NCBI GenBank assembly: GCA_026545765.1
Contig: CM048844.1
Span: 59,492,932-59,556,931 of the forward strand
Source: Plantago major
Lineage: Eukaryota > Streptophyta > Magnoliopsida > Lamiales > Plantaginaceae
Length of the DNA stretch: 64,000 nt
Direction: 5' to 3'
This document shows positions 47,491 to 58,980 of the stretch, one piece after another (within the stretch, counting starts at the first letter, position 1; every line of letters begins with the position of its first letter). A model generated the notes under the pieces. The model was not told the origin of the DNA and searched no databases. It saw only the letters and a program-made list of their open reading frames with translations. The translations under genes and the position numbers were made by a program.

Positions 47491-47786
47491 CCTATTGATT
47501 GTGTTGTATACTTTTGTATTTTATTTTGGTTCCGTTTGACGGATAGATTTTTTTGTAAAAAAACATGTACATGTTACTAATTGACAAGTCGGGTATGGTA
47601 GGACCCTATATGTACATTTTCTGTAGTTAACATAAATAAACACTCAATGATATAATATTGGATGAAGAATGACTATCGAACGACATCACGACCAACGTTG
47701 TCTACAAGGAATTTTGACTATCTTATTTTCTCGATTAATTTATTTAATCCTCACATTTCGATTTATTATTAAAAGTAAATTATACT

Positions 47787-47813
47787 GTGGCATCGCCACG
47801 AATTAGTACTAGT
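47787..47813 (+). mobile_element. Helitron 3' terminus, plus orientation
   Basis: Hairpin GTGGC-ATC-GCCAC, then GAATTAGTA, then CTAG followed by T. It shares about 45 bp with the minus-strand end at 5434-5470, so both are ends of one Helitron family. The 5' end was not found. Confidence 0.55.
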
Positions 47814-48144
47814 AATTTATTTAAATATAAATAATATAACAGAGATGTTCTTTACTTTCCAATCCTTTATGTTCCCTATGCTTGAAATCTTTTCGTTATA
47901 GTAATTGTTTATTTTAAAATATGATTTGAAGGTTGAGGGGTGGAGTGTCATTGGAAGTTCATCCAGTGACTTTTTCAAGTGCCAAAGAACAATAACTATA
48001 GTGACATCTATTCATGTTACAAGATAATTTTATGGTAACACTAATTAATGTTACTTATTAGCCTTACATCGTCACTTACAAATGTTGGGCAAACTAGTTT
48101 CTTTGACAGTTGGAGAGGTGTCATGCCATCATTGTTTACTGGCA

Positions 48145-48205
48145 CTATACATTTAGCCACCCCTTGATGTGGCACTATACATTTAGCCACCCCTTGAAGT
48201 GACAC
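48145..48205. repeat. 32-bp tandem duplication
   Basis: Two copies of a unit containing CACTATACATTTAGCCACCC. Confidence 0.9.
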
Positions 48206-48334
48206 TTTGATATCAATGCCACTAAATGAAAATTTGTCACTGATTTGTATATAGAACAACACTTTCTAGTGTTACCAAATGATGCTTTTGTTGTACTGTA
48301 GGGCATGGAAAAGAATCTTGTAATGGGTTGAATC

Positions 48335-49090
48335 ATGTCTCTGTTTCCTCAAAAGGAAAGGTTGGTGCTGCTTCTAGTAGTATGGAATCTGTTGTTACGT
48401 ACTTGTCTCTCTGATTTGTCCGGTGGTACGAAACATGTAGTTGAGCAAGTTCTTAAGGAAGTTACTATTCTAGAAGAACGGAAATCAGTTACTGTTGATG
48501 ATGTCAATGAAGAAGGTTTTAAAAATTCGAAGGTGAATGAGCAAGTTGTTGATGATTTGGAGGATTTTCCTTTTGGTTTTGAGAATTACTTTGAACCTGA
48601 ACCTGGAGATCATGTTGATTGTAAAGATTGAGATGCTACTTTTGGCTGTTGGTGAATCTTCGATGGATTCATTTGGAAATTATTTCATTTACCCCAAACC
48701 CTTGATGATTGCTTATAATAGTTTGAGCCTTGCATTCTAAGGCATAGAAGAATGAAATAAGTTGGCTCTACTCCTTTTCCTGCTGAAAAATTCTTGTCTT
48801 ATGGTTCTCGTTCTGTTGGATCTCGAGATGAGTCTACTTGGTCTGAACTTGAAGATTGTGTCTCTCCTGGTTTTGCAACTTTTGACTCGTATGATTGACA
48901 ACTAAGTTAGCTTGTGTTTGGAGTTGGATTATGTTTTGTACCATTTGAGCTAGTTGGTGGTTTCTAGTGGTCTTGTTGTGTTGGTGGTTGTTTCCTTTTG
49001 TCTATCTTAGCTTGTTGTTCGCACGGGTTCCTATATTCCTCCATGTTTGTCTTTTCCTTATTAATAAAATTTGAGCTACGGCTTTTTTTT
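48335..49090 (+). pseudogene. Unrecognised coding-like fragment with LINE-like 3' end
   Basis: A plus frame contains VEQVLKEVTILEERKSV, then VDDLEDFPFGFENYF, then an acidic end at 48630. A further serine-rich frame continues with shifts to about 48900. The sequence then runs through AATAAAATTTGAG to a T-rich/A-rich stretch, as at the 3' end of a retroposed copy. I do not recognise the protein. It may be a non-LTR element ORF1 piece. Confidence 0.3.
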
Positions 49091-49621
49091 TTAAAAAATA
49101 AAATAAAATCACCCTATGAAACTGAAACTTTACCAATTTAAAATCACATAAATCTTTGTCTCAACACTTGTTTTTTCCTCTCAATTTCAGGGATGAATTA
49201 CAATTAATGAATGATGATTATTCATAAATTAATCTAACTGCCCTGTCATGTAACATATACAAATTCAAGAACCTACAACAATCATCAATCTCTAAGTAAT
49301 GTATAGCCAATATTGCAAATAAAACCTTTACTTCTCAGAAGATTCATAAGGAGATACGGAATGGAAAGAACTACTATTATATCAATGGGGATTGGGGAAT
49401 TAAAACTCATTTTAAAGACCTACTGAAGAAAAAAAGTCATGAAATCTTTAGTCGTAGCCCTATTTATTTAATCTCACATGACACATCTCTGAAATAATTT
49501 ATTCCCAAAAGAATCAATATTGACATAAGCTATTAATAAAACATGCAAACATGAAAATAATCCAAAAAGAAAAATGACATTCTCAATCCAAATAATCGTA
49601 ATCAAATAGTATATATGCATA
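49091..49621. other. No gene recognised
   Basis: AT-rich sequence up to the truncated 5' end of the LINE. No domain or repeat identified. Confidence 0.3.
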
Positions 49622-52057
49622 CCATGCTTCTAAGGCTATTACTAATAGGTTGAAACCACACATGAACCAAATTATTTCTGAAACCCAATTCGCGTTTGTA
49701 CCCAACCGTCTTATTACAGATAATGTCATGGTAGCTTATGAGATAAATCACTTTTTAAAACAAAAAATCAAGGACAAAGATTGTTTTATGGCTTTAAAGC
49801 TTAATATGAGTAAAGCTTATGATAGAGTTGAGTGGTCTTTTCTTGAGAGTGTACTGTCTAGACTAGGTTTTGCGCAAAAATTTATTAATCTTATTATGTT
49901 GTGGGTGCACTCTGTCTCTTATGTTGTGTCTTTAAATAATACTATCCTTGACCCTATCCAGCTAGAGCGGGGATCCTTTTTCTCCATATTTGTTTCTTTT
50001 TTGTGTCGAGGCTTTTTCTGCTCTACTTTCTGATGCTGATTCTCGAGCGGTGCTTAAGGGGGTAGCTATATCTCCGTCAGCACCTCGGATTTCTCATTTA
50101 TTGTTTGCGGATGATACCTTTCTTTTATGTCATTCTACTACTACTGCTACTCTTCATCATTATAGTTTGGCTTATGGACAGGAGATTAATCTTGATAAGT
50201 ATACTGTCGTGTTTAACACTATGAGGGAGAGGGTGGACGAAGTGAGTGGGTGTCTTTCTGTGAGGGTGGTAGATAAGCATGAGAAGTATTTGGGGCTTCC
50301 GACGGATATGGGACACTCCAAGAAGGAGGTTTTTAGTTGGTTGAGGGATAGAGTGTGGAGTAAGACTCGAGGTTTTAGTGAAAAGCTGCTTTCTAAAGGG
50401 GGAAAGAGGTTCTTATTAAGTCTGTCCTTCAAGCCATTCACACTTACATGATGGGATGTTTTAAACTCCTTGATTATCTCTTGAAGAAGATTGAGTCTCT
50501 TATATCTAAATTTTGGTGGGGCGATGGTAAGAAGGATAGGATACATTGAGTCAAGTGGGATTCCTTGTGTCATAGCAAAAGAGATGGGGGTATGGGCTTT
50601 CGAGACCTTCGGTCCTTTAATTTGGCACTGCTAGGTAAACAAGTTTGGCGGATTATCCATTATCCTAGTTCTTTGTTTAGTCGAGTGATGAAAGTAAAAT
50701 ATTTTCCCCATTGTGATGTTCTTGAAGCGTTTGCTAAACCTAACTCTTCTTACACTTGGAAGAGCATTTGTAGGTCCTTGGAGATTGTCAGGAAAGGGGT
50801 GCATTGGCGAATAGGTTCGGGGTTAGATGTAGACATTTGGCGTGATAATTGAATCCCATGGGATCACCTACTTCGTCCTATTACTCCTGACAATGGGTAA
50901 CATACAGGTTGCTTGTTAGGAATATCTGTTTAGATTTTGATCAGTATACCCTAATGACTTATCTTAGCTCCAAAAGGTAACTAGTACTCTTAGTTCATTT
51001 GAACATTATAAAAGATGAAGCTTACTAAGTATGTTAGTCTAGCAAATCTTGTATAGGATGTTAGGTCTCTGAATGTAATTTTTATATCTTTAAAGAAGAC
51101 CAAGAAGAAAGCATCCAGCAGGAGAGATCAACAAATTGAAGATTTGAAGACTGCACAAGATTGCTAAAGACCAAGGAAAGTGCCCTCAGAAACCATAACT
51201 CAGATACCTTTAATTAAACAATGTTTCTGGGAAACTATGTTTCAATAAGTGTCTGGAGTACAAAAGGTTTCTGGAAAAGGACTTGCAAAGCCTCAGAAAG
51301 CTTGCATAGTTTCGTTGGCACTACATGACAAAAGTTGGTACAATGCATTAATTACGCAAACAGTGTTCTCTGAGCAAAAGTAGAAAATCTCTGGAAAGAG
51401 ACAAAGCTCACTACCGTACTAACTTCAGATATCGATAGTTTGAATTTCATAGAGCCTAACGGATAATATTTCAAACAGCTTGATTTTCAACTATAAATAT
51501 CACCACTTAGAATGCTTGAAAGACACACCTTGAACTACATTGAACTTAACATACTCTCAAGCATACAAGCCTTCTGCCTACTTACTCTCTAGCTTACTGT
51601 TGCGACTAAAGCTCTTGAATTCTAAGTAGCACGAAAGTTCTAAGTGTCCTGATCCTTAACAAGAATTGTATATTGTGAAGGAGTTGAATCCAGTGAACAT
51701 AGTTGCGACTTGTGTCTGAGATTCATTCTCCCAAACAACATCAAGACTTGGGTCAGTAAAGAACATATCACCATACATTGAAAAGTGTATAAAGTGATTT
51801 TGTTTCTATAGAGTATTCCTACATAACTGTGAAAGTTATTAAGAGACTACTCACCTGACAAACTACTTTAACCAACACCACACACGGCGTGGAGTATATA
51901 GGAAGTACTTAGTTTGGAAAACTAAGGAACAACTCCAAGGTTACTGAGTAGAGGAAGTATTTGGCTGTGAAAGCCGGGGAATAACTCAGGGGGGGGGAAC
52001 TTGGTTGGGAACCTAGTGTAAAAAGGGATCAAGAGATAGGATTTTGTAAGGAGTACT

Positions 52058-52900
52058 TGTTGTTACGGACATGTTTCCAATCCGTTAAGGGCGCTATAGA
52101 GCGTGTCCTAAAGCGCATCACGGCATAATTAGCCAATTCAGTACTGGTCCGACCTCACATGGTCCGCCCAAAGTGAATCGATCAGTACGCTAAAGTCACT
52201 ACATCCTCACAGCTAGTCCGAGCTGGCTAGGGAAAGGACTCCCAAACCTGACTACCTCAGTACAGAGATGCCAAACGGACCGGACGAGAGAATCTCGGAC
52301 GCCACCATCACGATAAGACTAAACGTATATAACAGAACCACTGAGATACTTCCGTGAAACTCTAGGCTCGGACATCCAGAGTTACCCAAGGGCAGATCAA
52401 CCAAGCAGACAGATCTGTCCGAGGGACTAACATGGACCCAACAGGCGAAACAGTACTCTCAGAGGGAAAAGGTCCAAACTACCCTCCCAGGCCCACTTAT
52501 CGGTATTGGATTACTGTTCATTAATGGGCCATGGGCTGAAGGTAGCATTGGTTTCCAAATCTGGATCGTACACTTCGCATCATCTTGTGAACCTCTTCAT
52601 AAGTACACGATAACTATAAATATGGCGCAAGGTCCAAGACCTTAGGGTAAGTGATAACCTTCCTCATAACTATTACATAGGGAGCTTCCAACACTCTTTC
52701 GAGTAAAGTCTCTAACCGGATTGACATAGGCAATCCGGAAATCCCATTCTACCCCCCCCCCCCCCCCCCCCCCCACTTAGACCTTTCAGGTACTCTAGCT
52801 CGGACAAGTACTGCATCGGACTTCAAGTAGGAGGCGGGACCAAGATCAGGATACTTGTAATAGTTTAGTCAGTTAGTGTTCGAGGTTTTGCCCCTCAACA
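52058..52900 (+). repeat. gypsy solo LTR nested in copia LTR (843 bp)
   Basis: It starts TGTTGTTACGG and ends CCCCTCAACA, like the LTR at 2677-3619. The flanks are GTACT and GAACT (4 of 5 matching). It contains a 23-base C run at 52752-52774, at the position equivalent to the G run of the first LTR. A TATA box lies upstream of it. Confidence 0.85.
52614..52625 (+). promoter_or_regulatory. TATA box of gypsy solo LTR
   Basis: CTATAAATATGG in the same relative position as the TATA box of the LTR at 2677-3619. Confidence 0.55.
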
Positions 52901-54045
52901 GAACTCATCATCTTATCTTAGTGAATTCAAGTCCTGAGAAAGGGCGAGTGGATTAGTTGAAGTATTACGCCACCTTCAGATACCATTATAAAGCTTTGTG
53001 TCATTTACTTACTGCACTTACTTTCAGTATTGTTATTATTTTGCTGAGTATTTACACACATATAGCTTGCTGAGCACGTGCACTTATCAGAAAGACTTCC
53101 GCTCTCTGAATATAAGTATCAGAGACCTACTAAGCTATTTGAGAAACTGTTTTATCGTCAAAAGTTTTAAAAGACTATTCACCCCCAACATTGCTGCTCT
53201 TATTGATGGGGCTTCTAATACATGGAATAATGATATGTTATCTTGGTTATTTTGGGAGGAGGTTGTCAATGACATTTTTTAGATTCCGTTAGCTAGCAGA
53301 AACACCCCTGACCAGTGCATTTGGCACTATGCCAAAAGTGATTTCTATTATGTGAAATCCGCCTACTATCAATCTCATCTTCTTCGGGGCCCATCATGAT
53401 GGACTGGTGAGAGGAAGTAGTAGTTCAACGAATCAGTCCAATTGGGACTTTATCTGGAAAACTACTTTGCCAAATAAAAAAAAATTGTATGGAGGCTGTT
53501 GAGACAAGCTTTGCCAGTTCTTGTTGTTTTGCGTGTTAGATATGTTATTACCGATAGTGTGTGCCCCATTTGTGGTTGTGGAAACGAGTCTCTTATTCAT
53601 ACGCTTTGAGATTGTCATTATGCATGGGTTACTTGGACTATTTCACCTATCTCTAATCATGTGTTGTATGCAAATTCCTCAGTCCCTTGGGAATGGTTCC
53701 TAGTTGTTCGTAGCAAGGCAACAAAGGAGGAACTTGATTTATTTATGTGCATTTGTTGGAGTATTTGATGGAATCGCAACCTGGTGGTTCATGAAAATAG
53801 GCGAAAGGAACCTTCACAAGCAATGGATTTTGCGACCAGCTATGTCCAATCATACAAGGAAGCTCAGCCTCTATTTTTGCAACCAAGGCCTCCTAAAGAG
53901 CACGCAAACTGGCAGCCCCTGCTGATGGTGAAATAAAATTCAACTTTGATGCATCAGTTCATAAGAATCCATCGTATGTTGGCTTGGGCGTGGCGGCAAG
54001 AAACAAGCATGGGAAATTATCGCATGGAGTAGAACACGAAAAGCG

Positions 54046-54512
54046 ATTTTTTTTAAAAAAAATACCACAGAGTGAGACACATCAATTTCATATACTACAC
54101 AATGGCTTTGTATTTTTTTTATACTACACAATGGCTACATGTCCAAAAGATATACTCCGGTCATTTTTTTGCTCGGATTTGGTGATTGTATTACACCTGC
54201 CAGGAGTATCTCACGCGCTAGACACAATGGCTATGTATTTTTTGAATTTTTTTTTTCAATTTTTCTTTCAAAATAATTTTCGAGATTGAACCACGAGCTG
54301 AAATGTGTCGAACGCTTGAGATACTCCCGGAGCGTGACCAGCGCGTGAAATACTCCCGACATGTGTAATACAATCGCCAAATCCGAGCAAAAAAATGACC
54401 GGAGTATATCTTCTGGACAGGTAGCCATTGTGTAGTATACAAAAAATACATAGCCATTGTGTAGTATATAAAATGGATGTGTCTTACTCTATAGTATATT
54501 TAAAAAAAAAAT
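54046..54512. mobile_element. Inverted-repeat MITE inside LINE RNase H
   Basis: Long inverted arms (TATACTACACAATGGCTA repeated on the left; TAGCCATTGTGTAGTATA on the right, also twice), with outer ends GATTTTTTTTTAAA and the inverted equivalent. The RNase H frame continues on both sides. The total is about 467 bp with arms near 190 bp. The target duplication is unclear because the ends are A/T runs. Confidence 0.75.
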
Positions 54513-54890
54513 CCCACATGGAAACAATACATTCAAGATCCAGAAGTGGCCGAGGCCATGGCAGCTCACCAGGTTGTTCTCTTAGCGCACAAATTCCAGG
54601 TTAGACAAGTGGTTTTGGAAGGCGACTGCAATATGGTTATAAACAATCTGTGTAACTCATCCCCTTGTCTTTCAGCAGCTGGAATTTATTTGAATGAGAT
54701 TCGTTCTTTAGTTCATAATTTTGATTGTATTCGTTTTAGCTTTACTCTGAGACTTGGTGATTCCTTAGCTCATTCGTTAGTGCGTAATTTTAGCATGGAT
54801 ATTGAAGGTGATACTGAGCAACCTCCAGACATTTTGATGTAATTTCTTGCCAGCTGGATTAATATACAAGTTTTTATTCTTGATAAAAAA

Positions 54891-55198
54891 AAAGTGACTT
54901 TTAAATATTCATTGTGTATGTACTATGGATTATTCAAAACTTATGTCAATCAAATATTGGTCCATCTAAATTAAAAACATACGTGACTGTAACGTAAGCA
55001 GACACAATTCATGCTACCTAGCTAATAATTTGACATTTCCGAACATTTATCATTCAAAATTACACTATAAATACTCATGCCATTTCTTCCAATTGGAAGA
55101 ACAACACACATAAAAAAATAATCAATCAAGCAAACATTATTACAAATAGCTACGTTCATAAATTCATCTCTATCTACCAAGTCATTGTGAAACAAACA
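54891..55198. other. Upstream region of laccase relic
   Basis: About 300 bp between the LINE tail and the laccase start. A TATA-like CACTATAAATACTC is at about 55062-55075, roughly 125 bases before the ATG, and may be the relic's promoter. Confidence 0.4.
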
Positions 55199-57559
55199 AT
55201 GTGGCCAATTACAAAGCTTCTCATCTTGCAAATCATTAGCATTGTGCTACTTGGTGTAAGTGTAACACCAACCAATGGCTTAACTCGTCACTATAGATTT
55301 GAGGTAAGATCTATTTTGCATATATAGTACTCCACGCGCCCTTAATTTGTCGACGAAAATTAATGTCTCGTACCCCTCATATATAGTTAAGTATCTTAAT
55401 TATATGATTTATTATCACTTATAAGGAGGATACGTTAATTGCAGCTACAAGAATCATGGCACTCAAGAATATGCCCGAACAAGACAATGTTGACAATCAA
55501 CAGACAGTTTCCAGGACCAACCATTTATGCTAGAAAAGGAGATTTGATCATTGGTGATTTGTACAACCGTGCTGATCATAATATAACCATCCACCGGTAT
55601 TGTATCATTATTTTTCAGTGTATAATTAGTTTATGCTCTCAATTTAACATCAGCCATCATTTGATTCTAATCAGGCACAGAGTGAAGATGCCAAGATATC
55701 CATAGTCCGATGGTCTTGAGTTTGTGACACAATGCCCAGTTAGCCTTGGCAGGAAGATTCGCCAACATGTTGTACTCTCTGATGAGGAAGGAACTCTCTG
55801 GTGGCATGCTCATAAGGAATGGTCTAGAGCTATTGTTTATGGCGCGCTTGTTATGTTACTTAAGAGGGGACAGTCCAATCCGTTTCCTCAGCCTGATGCT
55901 GAAGTGCCTATTTTACTTGGTATGTAACAATATTGTTGATCATTTGCAAGAAATGATCAGGAAAAGCTTGGACTTCATTAGCATATTGATATGGTATTAT
56001 TAAAGATTTGATGTGTATGTGATGCAGGAGAGTGGTGGAATGCGATGTTCAAGCGGTTATGGAATTATTCCTTGCGAATGGAGCATATTTGTATGTCTCT
56101 GATGTGATGCTCATAAATGGTCAGCCTGGTGATTTATTTCCATGTTCAAGAAAATGGTATGTAATCTTGAACTGAAGACTCTCTCTATTTCAAAAGTGTA
56201 ACTGCATAGAACTTTTAGATTCATATTCTATCGCACTGTTCATTCTTGTGCAGGCCAGTCCACAAGACCATGTGATTGAAAATTAGCCAATTGACTTCAA
56301 AATTATTTTAATGAAAATACTTTCAGAGTAAATGTGGAATTCGGAAAATCATACCTAATCCGGATGGTGAACGACGCAGTGATGAACAACATCATGTTCT
56401 TTAAAATCGCAAACCACAATGTGACCATTGTTGGAACAGATGTTGCCTACACGAAGCAGTTCACTAGAGATTACATTACCATTTCCCCTGTCCAGACGAT
56501 CAACTTTCTCTTAACGGCGAACCAACCACCAAGCCACTATTACATGTCTGCCAGAGTTTATGCAAGCAATGGAAACTTGACAATATAACAACAGCAGGAA
56601 TCATCCAATACGCATGAAACTACACTCCGCCAGCAACCTCGGTGCTCCCGACTCTCCCCAACATAACAGACACGTCTTCATCATTTAGTTTCACAAGAAG
56701 TTTCAAAAGCCTAGCAAACGAAAGGTACCCAATCAGCGTCCCATTGAACATCACAAACACGCTCTTCTTCACACTCTCAATCAACTTATGACCATGCGCT
56801 GCTGCTAACTCATGTACTGGACCGATGGATCAATGACTTTTGGCAAGTGTTAACAACATAACATTGCAGCTACCTCAAACAGCCATCCTTGAAGCTTATT
56901 ACAGGAACACAAGTGGATTTTACACCAACGATTTCCCGAACGATCCACCATTTAGGTACAATTTTACAGAATCTTTTATCCCCCAATCCTTGTGGGTGCC
57001 CCAGAATGGAACCGCCGTCAACTTTCTTGACTATAATTCAATAGTGGAACTTGTTTTCCAAGGCACAAATTCAGTTTCGGGCATCGATCACCCCATGCAT
57101 CTACACTGATACAGTTTTTTTTTTGGTCGGGTCGGGTTTAGGGAAATTCAACGCTACAATGGATCCTCCAGGGTACAATCTTGTGGATCCGCAATTGATG
57201 GAAACAATTGCAGTTCCAATTAATGGTTGGACAGCTATCAGATTTGGCGCAGATAATCCAGGTTAGTGTTTGATATATATGCATGCAGTACTCCCTCCGC
57301 CCCCACCGTACTTAAAGTTTTTTTCTCCATATTTAGCCATCCCACAGAATTTGTATTCCCCAATTCCCATTATTTGTAATATCGGCGTTGCGGGCATTGC
57401 ATCATCTAAAGTATTAATATGTTTACAGGAGTTTGATTTATGCATTGCCATTTCGAGAGGCATGCAAGTTGGGGGATGGGTATGACATTCATAGTGAGAA
57501 ATGGTAGAGGGCGCGACGCAATGATGCTACCACCACCACCAGATGTGCCTAGATGCTAA
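55199..57559 (+). pseudogene. Laccase (multicopper oxidase) pseudogene
   Basis: Exon 1 (55199-55303) encodes a signal peptide (MWPITKLLILQIISIVLLGV). Exon 2 from 55445 has NRQFPGPTIYARKGD and HNITIH. The next exon has HRVKMPRYP, a stop, SDGLEFVTQCP and SDEEGTLWWHAH. Later parts contain FGKSYLIRMVNDAVMN, GTDVAYTKQF and NQPPSHYYMSARVYA, and the copper-site ends GIDHPMHLH and FMHCHFERHASWGM. The wording HxVKMPRYP and SDEEGTLWWHAH resembles the LAC14/15 group. Laccases are secreted and oxidise phenolics, for example in lignin or flavonoid polymerisation. At least seven lesions are present: W-to-stop at YP*SDG, indels in the GEWW exon, a stop at GII QYA*, stops near 56792 and 56833, a stop after MHLH, and W-to-stop before FMHCHF. 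The last intron holds CTCCCTCCGC, a MITE-end-like remnant. Confidence 0.92.
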
Positions 57560-57750
57560 GCCATACAACCGAGGGAAATTTAGTATATATATGATTCTGC
57601 TAAGCACAATGCTATATTTGTTTCATTTTTTCAATCATATAATTAGCTATAATTTAGTTTCCCATCATTCATAAGTGTAATTAGGGATTTGGGTCTCCCT
57701 AAAATAGATATATTTCAGTTTGATTAATGAATAAAGGCAAGGGCCATAAA
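57560..57750. other. Laccase relic 3' flank
   Basis: AT-rich with AATAAAGG near 57728 as a possible polyadenylation signal. Nothing else recognised. Confidence 0.25.
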
Positions 57751-58720
57751 TTACTACAAGAACGAGTGTTAATTGTTAAAACTTATGGAATGGGATTGAT
57801 ACTTTAGAGGAAATTTTGTAAGTGTGAGATTTCTGTGTATTGAATACACTCACAGAAATCTTATTCCAGTGTTCTGGTTACACTGAGTTTCTTCAGTGTT
57901 CTGGGTACACTGGATAATGTCTCACACTTTGTTCGATTTCCTAATTAGTTCCACAGTTTTAGTTGTATATATGTGCAGATATTTTAGGACAAAAGATCTC
58001 ATAGAATCCAATGTGTATATACAAGTCGAAGTCGAAGACAACAAGGAGTGTACTTCGAGTTGTGTTAGGAAAGGAAGGTGAAGTCTATAAGGATTCTACT
58101 TACGTACAAGATCATAACAAGATTCAATGTAGAACTCTACTGTTCACACATGTGTTTCTCAAGCTTATATATACAGAGTCGACATTGAAGACAGATTACG
58201 TGAAGCAAGCATAAATATCCCCGAGAGTTTATTACGTAGATTCCCATATTTTGTCATCCATTTTCTGAGTTGTTTCTAGCTAGTGTTCTCTGTTTGTTTC
58301 AAAGATTGTTAGGTAGATTGGTATAGGTAGCTCTTTACAATTACTCAGTTGTTTTGCATCTAGGATATTCGCAAGAATAGATCTAGAGTAGTTCTTTGTA
58401 TTCATTATCAATCATCGTATAGTGGATACTTTTCACCTTGAGGCTCGGTGGATTATAGTAATATAATATGCTAGAAACTTATATCTTGTCTTGTTTATTT
58501 CCGCTGTTTATTCTGTTGATTAGATCGAGTATAAGTTTATGTCTTAGGTGTGTCGAAGGTTAGTGTCTTGATAACACTGAAAACTGTTTTACACAGCTTT
58601 TGGTGTATTGGATACACTGTTCTTCTGGTCATAGCTAGCTTAGGATTAAATCCCGGTCTATTTACTATTTCAAATTTTACTCTACTATGTATTTTGTGCG
58701 TTCGAGTTGGGTCGTGATTT
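57750..58720 (+). repeat. Possible copia-type LTR remnant
   Basis: Plus-strand features resemble a Ty1/copia LTR: a TATA-like CTTATATATACAGAG at about 58163, and near the 3' side TTGTTTATTTCCGCTGTTTATT, a phrase common in U5 of such LTRs. No exact ends or target duplication were found. A perfect small hairpin (AGATTTCTGTG...CACAGAAATCT) lies at about 57828-57862. Confidence 0.35.
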
Positions 58721-58980
58721 CTTCGAAGCGATTACTTGTTCTTACAGCGATATCCTTCAGGCTGAGTATGTTGCCTTTGGATTGACGAATTGGACTTGCT
58801 CTGTATGCTAAGCCTTGTTTTCAATTTTGTGAAAATAAAAATTCGTAAGTGTATCTTGAAGTTTGGTCATAGAGAATGATAAGGTAGAACATTGATGCAT
58901 TAGTAAAAAGGGGTCGAGTACATGTTATTTGAATGCCAGGTGTAGCTTTTGAAAATGAGGTATACTACATGCGGTCTCTA

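Larger units (their letters stand above)
50914..53190 (+). repeat. Copia-type solo LTR with nested gypsy LTR
   Basis: It starts TGTTAGGAATATC and ends ATTCACCCCCAACA. An exact target duplication TTGCT flanks it (50909-50913 and 53191-53195). The flanking LINE reading frame resumes across it. The ...TTCACCCCC end is typical of large Ty1/copia LTRs such as SIRE. Without the nested insertion it is about 1.43 kb. No internal domains remain. Confidence 0.88.
49622..54842 (+). pseudogene. LINE ORF2 remnant: reverse transcriptase, zf-RVT, RNase H
   Basis: Reverse transcriptase motifs are AFVPNRLITDNVMVAYE, MALKLNMSKAYDRVEW and HLLFADDTFLLC, with a frameshift near 49990 just after the LERG block. 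The block DGGMGFRDLRSFNLALLGKQ leads to the copia LTR at 50914. The frame resumes at 53191 (IAALIDGASNTWNNDM), then WHYAKSDFYYVKSAYY and the zinc-like CPICGCGNESLIHTL. An RNase H domain begins near 53940 (FNFDASVHKNPSYVGLGVA), is cut by the MITE, and ends 54545-54842 (VVLEGDCNMVINNL, DSLAHSLVRNF). The RNase H type separates it from the LINE at 37371-43959. Confidence 0.85.
49622..54890 (+). mobile_element. 5'-truncated LINE with RNase H, hit by three later insertions
   Basis: The element begins abruptly inside the reverse transcriptase and ends in an A-run at about 54881-54890 after a stop at 54842. Later insertions are a copia-type solo LTR (50914-53190), within it a gypsy solo LTR (52058-52900), and an inverted-repeat MITE (54046-54512). 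No target duplication for the LINE itself was identified. Confidence 0.85.
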
